Assembly: GCA_905221605.1 (NCBI GenBank)
Contig: CAJNDS010002426.1
Span: forward strand, 331,686-395,685
Direction of reading: 5' to 3'
DNA from: Symbiodinium natans
Taxonomy: Eukaryota; Sar; Dinophyceae; Suessiales; Symbiodiniaceae
DNA length: 64,000 nt
The notes beneath the pieces were generated by a model. It saw only the letters and a list, made by a program, of their open reading frames with translations, searched no databases and was not told the DNA's origin. Made by a program: the position numbers and the translations under genes. Shown piece by piece: positions 49,601 through 62,479 of this stretch (positions are counted from its first letter, which is position 1; every line of letters begins with the position of its first letter).

Positions 49601-52600
49601 GGCTGGGCTCCCAGAACGTCGCTTTGCAAGAAGTCTGACCCGGAGGCCTGCTGGACCAGCACAGTGCGCCGGTCCATGCTCAGCGCAACGGCCCTGAGCC
49701 CACAGAGGACAGCGGGCTCCGAGTCCCCGGAGCCATTATTTGTCGCAGGCGCTTTCAACAACCGGACCGAGGCAGAGGCCGGGTGCACGGCAGCCGGGCG
49801 CTGGCTCTGCAGCTCCTTCGACCTCCGCGTCGCGAGGGCCCGCCCTGTCGACAATGCCAAGACGGCTTTTCTGCAGGACGTTTGTGGGACTCAAGATGCC
49901 GACGGCTTCCACCAGACCGACTGCGGATCGCAGATGGGCGCCTTTTGCTGCGCCCATTGCGGGCTTCGTGTGCAGATCGAGCCGGAAGAGCCAAGATGCC
50001 CCAGTCATCACCCGTGGGCCTACCGCCCAAAGATGAACTTCGACTCGTGCTGTGCATCGGAGCACGGGGCAGAAAGCGGCCTCTACAACTCCGGCCTGTA
50101 TGAGGGGCGTTCGGACTCCTGCCTTGGTTTCCATTACACGGAGTGCCCAGGATCCGGCTGCGCTGACTACAGGAGGACTCTCACGCTCAGCTCGGGCTCC
50201 TACGCGACCCTCGCCGAGATCGGAGGGCACGTCCTTTCCCTCGAACTGCTTGGTGGGCCGCTGTGCTCAGCGACCCTCTATCAAGGTCTGGCACTTAAGA
50301 TCCAAGGCAGCCTGTGTAGCTTGAAGTGATCGTATCGCGGGACAGCACGGGAGGATACGGGAGGGAGGGACCACAGCTGACCAATTCAACAGAACAGCCG
50401 AGGTCAGGGCTTCACAGGCATGGCGCAGTCACTTTCGCCAGGAACGTCAATGGATGCCTCCGCACTTTCCGCACTTGATTTCCAGGTTTCGTCGGTACAG
50501 GTGCTGGATGACCGGGCCTGTGAAGTCGCGCCGCCGCTTCGGCGGCCCAGCGGTCGGCCCTTAACGGAGTGCAGAGCAAGCGGCTGTGCAGATGCCGCCA
50601 AGCAAGGCACGGCGTGGCAGTGCTACTTGCCTGAAAAGCAGCCTGGCGGCCGGTGCTTGTTCCAAGACTTGCTGGAGCTTTGCGACTGGAAGCTCCTCCT
50701 TGGCGGCGTCGGTGTTGAGACATGTGGTACATGCGATTATTCTCTTTCAAACTCCCACTACTGGCAGCACAAGAAGCCTTTGAAAGGCGTCTTCAAAGCC
50801 GGTGCAACATTGGAGCTGTCCTGCTGGCATGAATTCTATGCAGCTGTTCCGAGAGAAGGACTTTTCGGACAGATTCATGGGGAGCGCAGCCAGCTCACCT
50901 GCTCTGGGGGAGATTGGGTGGCAGCATCCAGCTTTGCTTGTGCAGCCTGCGTGCAGCTGGTGCGTGCTCCGTACGCAGACTTGCAGAAAGCAGAGAAGCA
51001 AGAGCGCCCTGGCGCCAAAGTAAGCTTAGCATCAACGCTACGCGTGCTCACTCCAAGTACCAGAAAATGCCCAGAGAATCGCTACGACAAGATGAGCCCT
51101 GCAGGTCACTAAGGTTCCAGATGCCCCAGAGGTTCTTCTACATTCACAACATGCCACGACAAAAACAAACAACACGCTTGTGCCAAAGAAACAGTGAGAA
51201 CCAAGCAGCGCATCCTCCAACCAGGAGGCTTCTTCCTTTTTTTTGTGCGGCTTGTCGTGATTCTTCCGTTGCAGGGTTATCGAGCGCTCACATGCTGCTT
51301 TGAACAGACTTGCAGGCTGTACTTCGTCAGGCGGCACGAGCACCAGGTGCTGGTCGACTTGAAGGCGCCACGAATGATTGATCAGACGGGCCAGCTCGTC
51401 GAGGCCACAATCAACCCCAAGGCAGGGCCTCTTCGCTGTGAATCTCGTTTATAAATTGCAAACGCACGCACGCACGCGCGCGGCCTTCTTAGGCGGGCTG
51501 GCCCAACGCCGTCTAGCGCGCGCGTCGCAGATGAAGGAAAGCCAAAGCCAGGATTCGTTCTCAAAATCCTCCTGCAAGCCGTTCGGCCAGGTTCCCCGGG
51601 GGATCCCAACTTTCAGAAAGTTATTCTTTCTCCCCACACCAGAAAATTCTGGCCCATTGTCAGGGGGGAAGGACACTAGATGTCCTGGCCTGCTTGTTGA
51701 AGTTCGCAGTATGCTCGATGAGGATAGAGTTGTGCCTGCGCATGTCATTTATTCTGAATTCGGACGGCCACGAAAGGAGTGGGCGGGCAGCCTCCGAGTC
51801 CATGGTCAAGATGGAACCCCGGGTGGTTTTTCGAGGTTTTTTTATTTCACATTGGAAGAAATGCGCAGCAAGTATCGTGATCGAATGAGGGTTCTTTTTG
51901 CCTTAGTCACTTTGTCTTTGGTTGCCAAGGAAGAGTCTGGACGACCTCTGATGCAGGCTTCCACATGTCGCCCCGGAACGCCGACGATTCTGCCCAGCTC
52001 TTCCATGCAAGCAAAACGGGCAAAGCCGACGATGCCGGTGTGGTCTTTGCTTCTCTCCAGACCAAATGCGTCACGGCCGGCGGGGCCAGCTTTACTGCCG
52101 CAGACAAGCTTGTGTCAGGAGATTGCGTGGCCAATTCAAGGCAGAGGTGGTGCGCCAGCCCAGATGGATTTCTAAGCGCATCTGGAGTCTGCATTGACGC
52201 CTTTGCCAAATTGTCCCTTTGTCCCTGGAACAGGGCGGGCACTTTCATGACTGAGGCCGTGCGGGTTGCAAGCCCGCGGGCCATGAGCGCACCATCCGGC
52301 GACAACATCATCCTGGACCCAGGCTATTCAGATCAGGGTTCTGACTTGGAACCGGACTACGCGGCGCAGCTTTGCATTAAAGCCGCGAGGCGAAACCGCA
52401 CAAGTGCGGTCTCTGAGCTTTCGGGTTCTCCATATTATTGGCAGCAGGTAAGCCCGTACAACCCATGCGAAGATGAAAACATCCTCAACACGACGGAGGA
52501 TGCTGAAGACAAGAACAATACGGCGCTCTATGCCAAGGATTGGCAAGATTGCCGGGATAAATGTGAGAAGCTTCCGCATTGCAGAGGCTACAGTTTCAGG

Positions 52601-55600
52601 GCCTGGCGTGGAGAAGACACGTGCATACCGTGCCCTCCGGATGGTGGATCATGCTATGAACACAAATGTTGTGAGACATGGAGCTGCAGCCCCTATGTAG
52701 GCATTGATTATTGCTGGCCGAGAGACTGGTGTTGTTTTTCCCACCCCAACGGCTGTTCGGGGTGGGCAACACCGGAACCAAAATGGAAATGCACATTTCA
52801 TTCCAAGTTTCCCGAAGTGGGTCCGTCTTTTAGTGATGGTGTGGCGTACAATTCCTTCTGCTGGGGAGCAGAAACAACGACCACTACTACAACCACAACG
52901 ACGACTACCACAATTTATGAGCCAGATGTCCTTGTTGGCTTCGAGATGGTGTTGGTGCCTGGTTCCAGTTACTCAGGTAAGTGCAGTGGGGCGGGGATCG
53001 ACGCTGACTGCGGGACAGGCGAGGGAATCTCATGTGTGGCTAGGTGCGCTCTCCACTGCTGGCAGCAGCAGCAGTGCGGAGGGTTCTCTCTCAATTACCA
53101 ACCCACTCGCAACCTCATGCCACGGGGGATCTATGCCTGCACATTCTACGCAGAAGTCAGCGACCCCAGCCCCGATTCCAATGATGACGGGTCTAAGTGC
53201 TATCGCAAGTTGCAGCAACAGGAGTCGCAGCTTTGCCAAGTTCCAGCGGAGAGAGCTGGTCCTGGAGGCTTCTTGCCAGAGGTTCCAGATCCCAGCAGTG
53301 GACACATCTGGCGACTTCGATCTTCTGAGAGGCGCTCTCAGTGCTTGGAGGTGTCAACGAACTCCTTTGTTACTGTGCCCTGTTCTCCGCAACAGGGGAG
53401 GCAAGAGTTCGACACTGCGCAGATCACTGCAACAATGCTTTCGGACCTGACGAACAGTTTGATGACGCGGGTGGGAGAATCAGAGTCCAACGGCCAACAG
53501 ACGTGGCTGCACTTGCTGGATGTGACAGCGAATGTCGACTGCGGCGACTTCCCTTTGAAAGTGTTGACATTCCCGACGGATGAAGCAACTTCCGTTGGAA
53601 CAGTATGCTCCATTGCTGCAGCTTTGGGACGGCCAAGGTCTGTGGAGGGCAAGATAGCTTTGGACAAAAACATTTTGACAAGCATGCAGCCCTTCGGCTG
53701 CAACAGCAGTGAGTTGCTCACGTCGATGAAGAAGGAGCGTGGTACATTAAAGATGACCTACGCGTGCTCGGCAATGGCCGGCATGGGAGAATGCATGGAC
53801 TACTACACGCCGCAAGTGGATGAAGCCCATCAATTGAGCCGAGCACGGATGAATTGCAGTGCATCGCAGGGCCTACAGAAGGCCATTCCAGAAATGTCCA
53901 GCGCGGGAGATTGGTTGCGCTTCCGGTACACCTGTTGTGCAATCAGCGCTATTCCAATGGCAGTGACGCCATCCGGACACGTGACTGCCGGTCTGTCTTG
54001 AGAAGGTTTGTACTGCCCCCACTCGCGAGACATCTCTGGGCGCCTGCGATACACGCAGCGCAGCTCGTTCGGCTCCAGACAGACCATCCTCGATGGCCGC
54101 ATTCTCTATGACAAGGCGGGAGAATTGCGCATTCTGCACGAGCGGGACGTTCCACCTGGATTTGGGATCGGTTGTAAGGTCATTTATCGTTCTATCTACT
54201 CAGTACTCGTACGAATCCCTTTTCATGGGCCGCAACGCAAAAATCTGTGTGCGGCACCGACTTTTGTTCAGAAGTGACACCCCTCTCGGCCTTTCGGTGA
54301 TGGCCGCGTTTCAAGACCTAGGGCGTGGGGCGCTTTGTGTCGCAAAACCTTGCGTGGGGCGCCGTTTTTCTCGCTGATCATGGCGTGTCTCGGCGCGTCG
54401 TTTTGAGCTAACCTTCGTCGCTGCGTATAGCACTGACTGAGTTTTGTGCACACGAGACCTGAGTGGCACTGTGTCAGTGCAGGATAAGAAAGCTAAAATA
54501 CCAGGTCACGGTGCTGTTGATTTCTGAAAACGAAGGCCCCCCCAAAAAAAAAAATGAAAAGAATAAACAAATATAGATAAATATAAACGGATAGGATCCA
54601 CGAACCTGAATGCAGACATGTGTCACCAACTTTGACAAAAAAAAGCTACGACGTGCAGAGGCGACACGAGGACAGGACGCAAGGACACGACACGAAAACG
54701 AAGACACGACGTGAAGACGAAGACATGACACGACAGGAAGACACGAAACACGATACGACACGAAGACACCATACGACACGAAAACATGACACGACACGAA
54801 AGCACGCACGAGGACACGACACTAGGACCCGACACGAAGACAGGAAGACAAGACACGACGCGAAGACATGACACGAGGACACGACACAAAGACGAAGACG
54901 AAGACACGATGCGACACGAAGACATGACACGATGCGAAGACACCACACGATCGAGGACACGACACGACACGAGCACACGACACGAGCACACGACACAAGG
55001 ACACGACACAAAACCACGACACGAAGACGAAGACACGATACGACACTAACGCATGACACGGGCGGGTGGTCGCAATTGGCGGGGGTGGGGAGGGAGGGGT
55101 GGGGGGGGGGGGGTCGGGGGGTCGGTTGAGGTGCGCGACACTCGCGACTGTTTGTGAACAGGATGCTTGCGAATGCTTGCGGACGCAAACGCAACGACTT
55201 TGGTCACCTCCTGACCCCCAGACCCCCCAACTTTAAAACGAGAACCCTTCTCCGCAACATTCGGAAAACACAGAAAAAAAACAAAAGAGGGCACCCTGAA
55301 TTTCTTCATAAATTGCTCCAACCCTATAACGAGCCGGGCTGGAGAACTGAGGGGGCGCTTGGAGGGCTGGAGGGAGGGCTGGAGGGTTGGAGGGTGGAGG
55401 GCTAGAGGCCAGTCCAGCCCTCCACACCAAACACAACTTGTCTTCCGGTCCACACCAAACAAGTCTGGCGGCCCTTTGACGACTGCCTCGGAGGTAGTAT
55501 GCGGTATCTGTTTTATCTGTTTAAATGTCCGGGAGCTTAAAAAGCGTCACCGTTGATTTCTTGTCTTAAGTCCTGTAATTCAAAGCCCGACCCAATCTAA

Positions 55601-58205
55601 GACTGAATTCCGAAGTTTGTCGTGTCTCCAGAACATAAGAAAATGTCGCAAATCACAATGGTGAGGTATGGTTTTCCTGATGCACACACATGTGGCCAAT
55701 CACGGGGTGGTATTGTTTTCGAATCTTTGGAACGTCCGAAGCCTCGCAAGTCTCATGGGGTGGTCCAAGTCCAAACACCTCCGGGACTGAAGTCATCATT
55801 CGATGGCTTTGCTTCTCAAGCGTGATTAACCAAGCCAGTAGACACTGATCAACAGAGCTACTTCAAGTTTCTGTATCTTTTGACAAGGAACTACGGACAA
55901 CCCGAACCACTGCAGCAACCACCCAGGCAGTCACCATCCCTCCTGACCACCCACACTCCCACCGTGGGAGCTAGGTCGAGTGTGGCCCGTGTTGTTTTGT
56001 CCTGGGTGATTTTTTTCCTGAAACGCGGAGCATCCTTTAAAAAAGAGAGCTGGCCGAGTCCGAGGGTGAACCGTTTTCATGTTTGTTTGACGCAATTCTT
56101 TGACCGTTTTTTGTTGCGGCGATCTTGTCGTATGCTGTGATTTCACTTGGACTGGGGCAGGGGCAGGGGGGGGGGGGGGGCAGAGGAAACAAGTCCACGG
56201 TTCTTGACTGTAACCCCAAACGTGCCGGAAAGCACCAGCAGTGTAAGTGCGCTTGATCCTAAACTGTACTTGTGATGTTTTCTTCAAAGCATATGACTCG
56301 TCTTGAAGCGCGGGCATTGTGTCTGCAAATCGGGGGCGGCTGCCCCCTCCCTCCCCCCCCAAGCTCCCCATGTTTTTTTTTGAACGTGACAGCTTTCTTC
56401 AAGGCAGAGGAATCTGTTTCAAGCCCATGCAAGCATTGTGTGAGGAAGCGGGGGGGAATGGGGGAGCGACACAAGCCCCAAAAAGCGGTCTCCCTGGAAC
56501 GGTCTCCCTGGAGCCGAAAAAGTGGTCACCTTGGATACCCCTGCCACATCGCATGGTCATCAAAGTCATCATGTTCGTCGTCCTCCCTCCTCCTCGTCAT
56601 CATCACCATCATCATCAACATCCAACACCGTTACCAACGTCGTTACTTCTACTGCTTTGACTGTTGCCAGCTAGTGCTGATTGAAGGTGACGCAGAAGGG
56701 CACTTGAGGGCTGTTATCGCCTATTGTCGTTGATTGTCGTTGATGTTCTAACGATTTGAAGCGCTTAGTGTTCGTGCCTTGTGCGTGCTATTGCGCCCAT
56801 GCTGCCGGCAGGCGAAAGGTGCCTGGTGTCCGCTTGGCCAGAGCCTTGTGCAAAGCAATGGCATGTGCTTGATGGTCGACGAGAATGGTGGGAACATCTC
56901 TGCGTCGTGTCTTCCGCTGGTCTTCAGAGAGTGCAACGTGTCCGAATCGAGGCAACACTGGCGATGGGTTGACGAGCACTATCTAGTCACTGCTCTTGAC
57001 TCCAGAGTTGTCAGATTTGGGCGTGCAGGTGAACAGATATGTGCCGGCGTCATGAATCAGACAACTGCGACGGATGCACAAATGCAGAGGTTGCACATTG
57101 ACCTCGAAGGACGTCTGTCGCTCATTCATTCCGCCACGCCAGGGCTCTGCGCGGAGGCGAGGACCCCGAAGTTCACCCTTTCTGCTGGCGGCTACGTTAT
57201 GTCCCTACCGGGGCAGGGATGCACGGGCGCAACCAATCCTGCTGGCCAGAATGAGTGCAAGAAGGCTGCGAAGGTGAGCCACTGCGGGCATTTGGGGCAG
57301 TATATACGGGCACCAACCATTACTAGCCTGAAGTAGCGTTGAATCCAAGCTGGGTTGCTGGGGGATATTCAGGGGGCTTTGCTTTCTGCTCCAGACTGAG
57401 TTGACAGGCATTGGGCCTCGTCTGGCTCGGGGATGCTTATCGAAACGATTCTACTCGGTGCTTCCTCAATACCGACGACAGAGGAGTCAAATTCAACGTT
57501 AACGCGACGGGGACTGGTTTTCCTGAGCAGGCAGAGGCGTTGCACGGCGTTTGCAGGGAGGAGGTGCTCGCCGTGGCGGCCGACTGCAACTCGGATGATC
57601 CCGGCAGGCAACTAATTAGCACGCCTTTGCCAACATGTGCACGGGTTCGCACTGAGTTTCCCATCGGCGATGATGGAGAGGCTTTGGAGGACCCAGGTCC
57701 TCAAAGTGATGACCTAAACAGTTGGTCCGGGAGGTCATCCCATTGGCAGGTGGTGGCAGCGAGACCTTTCGATGGGAATTTCGAAGGCAAGGGAAGCAAG
57801 ATGAAGTCGAAGCGCCAAAAGCCGCAACTGATCGAGTTCACAGCGAAGCAGTACAAGCAAAAGCCTGAGTGTAAAGCTCTGATATATGACAACTTTGCAG
57901 TGCTTTCCAAAGAGAATCCATGTCACTACGTCTCCATGAACTTGCCCAAGAGCGTGAGCGAGGCGAATGAGAACATGGAGCAGGGTAAAGCTGGTTGGTG
58001 GGCCTACAGCATGAATACGGAAGGGGAAGAAGAAGATCTCGGACATCAAGCTGGGTATACCTACGAGAACATTTTTGGCTGCTTCAAGCGTGAGGCCAGG
58101 CTAAATTGTCGCAGCATTGCAGTGTTGGCTCCCGTTTTAGTTTTGGCAATGGCACAGTGCAAAACAACTATCCCGAAAGCTAGACGAGGACAGTTCTTTC
58201 ACTGA
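46646..58205 (+). CDS. large secreted Cys-rich multidomain protein (PAN/apple-like, cadherin-like, lectin-like segments)
   Basis: Begins with a signal peptide (MSSSLPGGAAWIWISLCVAG). Exons: 46646-47359 (Cys-rich, CCPAAELWCAGCGNG, then a cadherin-like domain); 47424-48406, with DDTCWKPLASSEW opening a PAN/apple-like repeat; 48516-about 49125; about 49275-50252; 50403-51019; 51275-51421; about 51591-51750; about 51906-53990, the longest, with two more Cys-rich PAN-like parts and a run of 13 Thr at about 52,873-52,911; about 54007-54175; 56812-57273 (ricin-type-lectin-like CLMVDENGG...QHWRW); 57408-about 58094. Phases agree at 47359/47424, 48406/48516, 50252/50403, 51019/51275 and 57273/57408. 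A role at the cell surface or in the extracellular matrix is inferred. Domain names are by visual resemblance; the 3' end is unsettled, as the frame stays open to 58205 through a hydrophobic tail (IAVLAPVLVLAMAQC) that could be a membrane anchor or intron read-through. Confidence 0.7.
54655..55062 (+). repeat. GACACGACACGAAGACG minisatellite, almost free of T
   Basis: About 400 bp built from ACACGACACGA, AGACGAAGAC and GACATGACACG modules in irregular order. The + strand has almost no T, so the complement is almost free of A. It gives long spurious ORFs on both strands. Confidence 0.9.
55078..55122 (+). repeat. G-rich tract with quadruplex potential
   Basis: Multiple runs of four to twelve G separated by single bases, right after the minisatellite. 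A second G-rich repeat (GGAGGGCTGGAGGGAGGGCT) lies at about 55,348-55,410 and a third near 56,158-56,182. Confidence 0.85.
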
Positions 58206-58796
58206 TACATGGTTGTTTGCATCTGACAGCTTCTCATAGTTGCATAGTTCTGCAAAATTAGCGACAGGCATTTGGCGAAGCCATGGTTCTGGTTTACAGA
58301 ACGGGGGTCTGAGGGCAGAGAGGGAGTCATCTGTTTTGCATCCGCAGAGGGTGCAGGCCACAGCAAGAGTCCGCCATGCGATGGTGCCGGCTGAATCGCA
58401 GCGAATGTACGAGGATCTTCGAGTTGTGCGTGGTCAAGGGCGTGATGTGCGAGACAAGTAGAACAGGATCCCCATAATATTGTTCCCCGTGTCATAGGGC
58501 ACGCTGTGTAAGGTTTCTGGTGCATCATGTATCAAGGGATCTCCAGCATGGGGACAGACTATCGGGAGGGTGATGTGGTTATTAAGGAAGGAAGGCGGGG
58601 CTTCGTCAGGGTGGGGACGAAAAAAACGGAAAAAGCTAAGGCTTCACTGGCGCCTTCCCCCCCTGGGGGGTTCGGCGGATTTTGCAATCACTGAGCCACT
58701 GAGCATTCCCCACGAGTCAGCGAGCAAGTTGCCACCGAAGAAGAGTACCAGCATAGGCAGCATCTAGCAAACCCACATGTCCACCCTCCCGCAGAT

Positions 58797-61700
58797 GGCG
58801 CGAGACTATGGCCTGGACATAAAGGATCTAAAGACCAAGCTCTCCATTGGCGCTATCAAGTTGGTGACGTCTATTGCGTCGTATGGTTGTGCTTGGTTGC
58901 CTGACGGCCCAGTCACGGCACCTGGGGGATTTGGCGAAAAGGTGAAAATTCCTGCCCTTTGCGAGACGGCGGCGAGCCTCGTGTCCGCCACGGAGGCAGC
59001 AGCGCAAGAGTTTGCCGCACTGAAATTCAAGAGAACATATCGGCGCCACGTGTCGGCAGACTGTGTTTGGCAGCATTGCAACCCCAGTGGTATCAGTAGT
59101 AGCGGTAGCCGTGCCAGTGGTCGAAAGCATCAGCTTTTTACGATCAAATCTTGGCCGCGTGACAGCCACAGAAACAAAGGCGCTGTTTCCCACAACAGAG
59201 GCTTTGGTTTCGGGTGTTGAGACCTCGGTGGCCTGGTAAAAATCATGCTAGATGACATGTGCTGTTCATTTCTGAATTCGATATCGACCCGCCCCCGCAG
59301 CGCAAACTTTGTAACCCTCAACTCTAATAAACCAGCGCAACCTGGACCCCTAAACCCGAACCCGGAGCTTCCAAACCCTTAACCCCACAACGCTTAAACC
59401 CTCAACTCCTCAACCCCTCAACCCCAAATCACAAACCCCAAACCCCGCCACCACCGCAAAAGGAGGGGATACCTGGGGCATCACGATTATGTACGCAATG
59501 CAGAAAAGCACAAGCTTGGCAAAAAAACACGCAGTTTTTTGGTAATTTGCTGATTTTGTCCTGTTTCGTGTATGAATTCGATCGTCATGGTTTGTTGCTT
59601 TCTTTGTCTTGCGCCGCCCTCAGAAGTAGGAGTGAGCTCTTGACACCCTGTATCTGCATCACCGCGCAAACCCAGTCTCAAACCCTAAACCGACCAATCC
59701 AGGAACCTGCCCCGACACGATGCTTGTTATAGAATTTGTTCACATTATCTTCGGCAGCAAGGCATCCAGGTACAGCTCAGCAGGAATCGCCGGATTAGTG
59801 TCCCGGAAAAAAGTATAACCAAGCATGGTTCGTTGTGGAACCTCAATTCAAACCATCGCCGCATCAAGCTAGATGCTGTTTTTATTGGGGCGGCCGGCAG
59901 CGACCAAAGTTTACAACAACTGAGGCGAGATGAAGGCAGATTGCGGTGGCCTGAAATCTTCAATGGCCAGGATCTTCTGCGACTTGTATTGCATCAAGGA
60001 CTCTGCGACGAGCAACCGACACAGCCATACCTGTTGCAGTTACTTCGTTCTGCCGCAGGACGCTGTGGTGGAGGGCGACAGGCTCATAAACGAGAACATC
60101 GAGGAAGCAACGTCGTCATTGAACACCAACATGGACGCTTTGATGGAGTACTACACAGGACGGCAAGGTAAATGTAGATCCCCCTAGCTGTCCATTCCAA
60201 ACTAGGGTTTTTTGTTTGGCGAGTTTGTTTTCTCAGTTACTAGTGTGACGGTCTATATCCGATCAACATCTGGACCGATGGCATGGTTGTGAAATTTGCT
60301 GCCCGTGCCCCATTGAACCTGTTCCCCAGCCTCGGTGTGGGGTTGTTTTAATTTCCACGCAGCTATTCTCCGGTCCACTCCTCGCCTGGTCTTTCTCCTC
60401 GCCGGTCTCCCGGCACCCAACCCCGAGAATCACCTGGTAATCCCTGAAGAATCCGGGAGTGCCCAACCCCAGAGAATGCAGACACTCCCCTCAAAATCCC
60501 TGCAGTGCCAAGAATCCCGCAATGCCCAACCCCAGAGAATCCCCTGAGAAATCCTGGAGTGCCCGAAGAGAATCCAAGAGGGTAGGGATGTTCGAAGCGC
60601 GTCAAGGACTAAAAGGATGGCAGAAATCTGTGCAGGCCCCCACCCCTCTCAACTCCCGGTTTATGAGCAAAAGTACATGCATGCTGAAAGCATACTGAGA
60701 AGTTCATGGGTACGGAAACTTAAAAAGAATACGTCCACTTATAACCTAATTACTACTTAGAGGTCTTGGGGGCCTTACAAGTACAGTGAAAATGGGGTGA
60801 TAAGTACCCTGAACCTCCAAGTACTGTCTCGGCAGTTTCTATGTATGGCCACCGACGCGTTTATTTTTTCCAAAACCACTCAGCGGCTGTGAGAAGTTGG
60901 ATCGCTCACAGGTTCCTGGCCCACATGAGTCTAACGGGAATGACCATGTTGCAATGAACCCCTGGAGAAGAAGTGTCCTTCGAAGGTGGGTTCCGTTTGC
61001 ACAGCCCCGCTGACCATCCATCATCCGCATCTGCGGTCCCTGGAGGACTTGTGGGCGACAAGGTTGATGGAATCCAAGAGTTCTTGGCCGACCAAGGGAG
61101 CAGCAGCTTGGCGTCCGTGAGGGCCGCAGTCACAAGCGCGCTCCAGGAAATGCATGACATAGCTGGAGCACAGCTGCCTGCAAGTTCCAGAAGTGCAATC
61201 TCGCGCCTCCTGGCTGTTGGTGATACCTGTAACAGTCGACGGGGTGCTTGAACATGAGCTACATGGCTGACATAGCTGTTGTGCTGCCAGTTTGAGCTCC
61301 CAGGTTCACTTGCACGCTTCACTGAAGAGGCAAGGGGTGTGGCGAAGTCCAATATTTCGGCCGTTGCAGCGGCGCAGCTGTGGAGAAATGTCCAGCAGTT
61401 TCACGGCGTCCTCCGCCACCTCCACAGGCAGGGCCGCGAGGACCAGGCGAGAATTCCATCACGTTGGGTGCTTTAGCAATGGGGTCCTGTACCGGGTTGG
61501 AAATTTATTTTGGAAGCTGCAATCTTTTTGTGATTCCGTTCAGGCGAGCACACTGGCAAGCCGCGTAGCCGAGAGCGTGCTCCACCTGAACGACCTTGCC
61601 CTGTCGCGGTCGACACTTTTGGGCATTTATGCCTGGAATTCGCACCGTGCAAGGAAACGGCACCAAGAGCTTCAAGCACTCGCGCATACCACAAAGACCA

Positions 61701-62470
61701 AGGCAGACGTAGCTCTTGAGCTGGAAGAGCTTCGTCAGTCTTCTGACTCTAGCCTCCTTCTTCAGTTGGACGAGGCTTGGTGGACACTGCGGAACTCGAT
61801 TGACTCCTACTTGTCAGATGCGCAGGTGCAGGCCAAGAGCTATTCTGAGACAGCTCAGTTGCTTAGTGATTACACATCTTCGTGTGGCATTAGCTTTCCA
61901 ATGCTGCGCCGCGGCTACCAGCATCTCGTGGCAGTTGAGGAGGCAACACATGCCACATTGAAGAAATCATGGAACACCGCAGTGTACATTACCGGTTTGC
62001 TGGCTGCCAAAATCCAAGACGGAGATGCTCTGAAAAGGCTTGCGCGCATGAATCTCCGAGGTGAGGATACATTCAGCGAGATTACCAGCAACAGTTCGTT
62101 GGTTGCCAGGGTGTGTGCGATGGAGGTTCCTGAGGAGTTGACCGCTGTACTTGCGACCCAGATACGCACCGGGCTTGCGGGGCAGACGCTCCTGCAAGTG
62201 CGGACAGCAGTGGAGGAGGTGGTGATGTTGGCAGAGCGCATGGATTTTGCTGGCATGCCCGTGCCCGTTCAACAGGAAGAGGCAATAGAACAGTCGGTGG
62301 ATCGGATCACATCATCCTTGAAGGAGTTGAGCGATGTCTGGGGCTTACGCCTTGAAGGCGCTGAGTCGCATCCATGATTCTTTTCGTGGCCTATAGGTAG
62401 CGTCGGCTAAGGACCTCCCAACTCTCACGGAGGCTGCCGCAGCGAAGCTCCGAAAGGAACTGCAAGAAGC
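58797..62470 (+). CDS. alpha-helical protein of unknown function, multi-exon
   Basis: Exons that read as Ala/Leu/Glu-rich helices: about 58797-59040 (MARDYGLDIKDLKTKLSIGA, then AASLVSATEAAAQEFAAL), possibly 59078-59215 in another frame, about 59930-60168 (NENIEEATSSLNTNMDALME), about 60979-61230, about 61290-61435 (LARFTEEARGVAKSNISAV), 61544-about 62370 (VAESVLHLNDLALSRSTLL, a long helical exon with a few aromatic residues), and about 62396-62468 (AKDLPTLTEAAAAKLRKEL). No family recognised. It follows the Cys-rich gene on the same strand with no clear gap, so it may be its continuation or a separate gene; no start or stop was fixed with confidence. Exon sizes are larger than in the genes before 46 kb and the introns lack telomere arrays apart from one degraded stretch. 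Confidence 0.42.
59335..59452 (-). repeat. degraded CCCTAAA/CCCCAAA-like stretch
   Basis: AACCCC, CCTAAACCC and CCTCAACCCC motifs recur with no fixed period. The only telomere-like remnant of note after 46 kb. Confidence 0.6.
60698..60829. mobile_element. TIR element, family III
   Basis: GAGAAGTTCATGGGTAC at the left and AAGTACCCTGAACCTCCAAG at the right, with TTATAACC and GGGGTGATAAG inside. Unlike the 12.0 and 17.1 kb copies it has no telomere-like insertion. Confidence 0.6.
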
Positions 62471-62479
62471 AGGTGCTCG

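Larger units (their letters stand above)
54180..56800. other. long intron of the Cys-rich gene with low-complexity DNA
   Basis: No exon recognised in 2.6 kb. It contains the T-poor minisatellite and the G-rich tracts listed separately, a poly-A stretch at 54,545 and a CATCAT microsatellite near 56,590-56,620. It has no TTTAGGG array. Confidence 0.5.

Noticed and set aside
54623-55194. Overlapping 137- and 182-codon ORFs on the minus strand at the minisatellite
   Set aside because: They are translations of the GACACGA repeat in different frames, inside an intron of a plus-strand gene.
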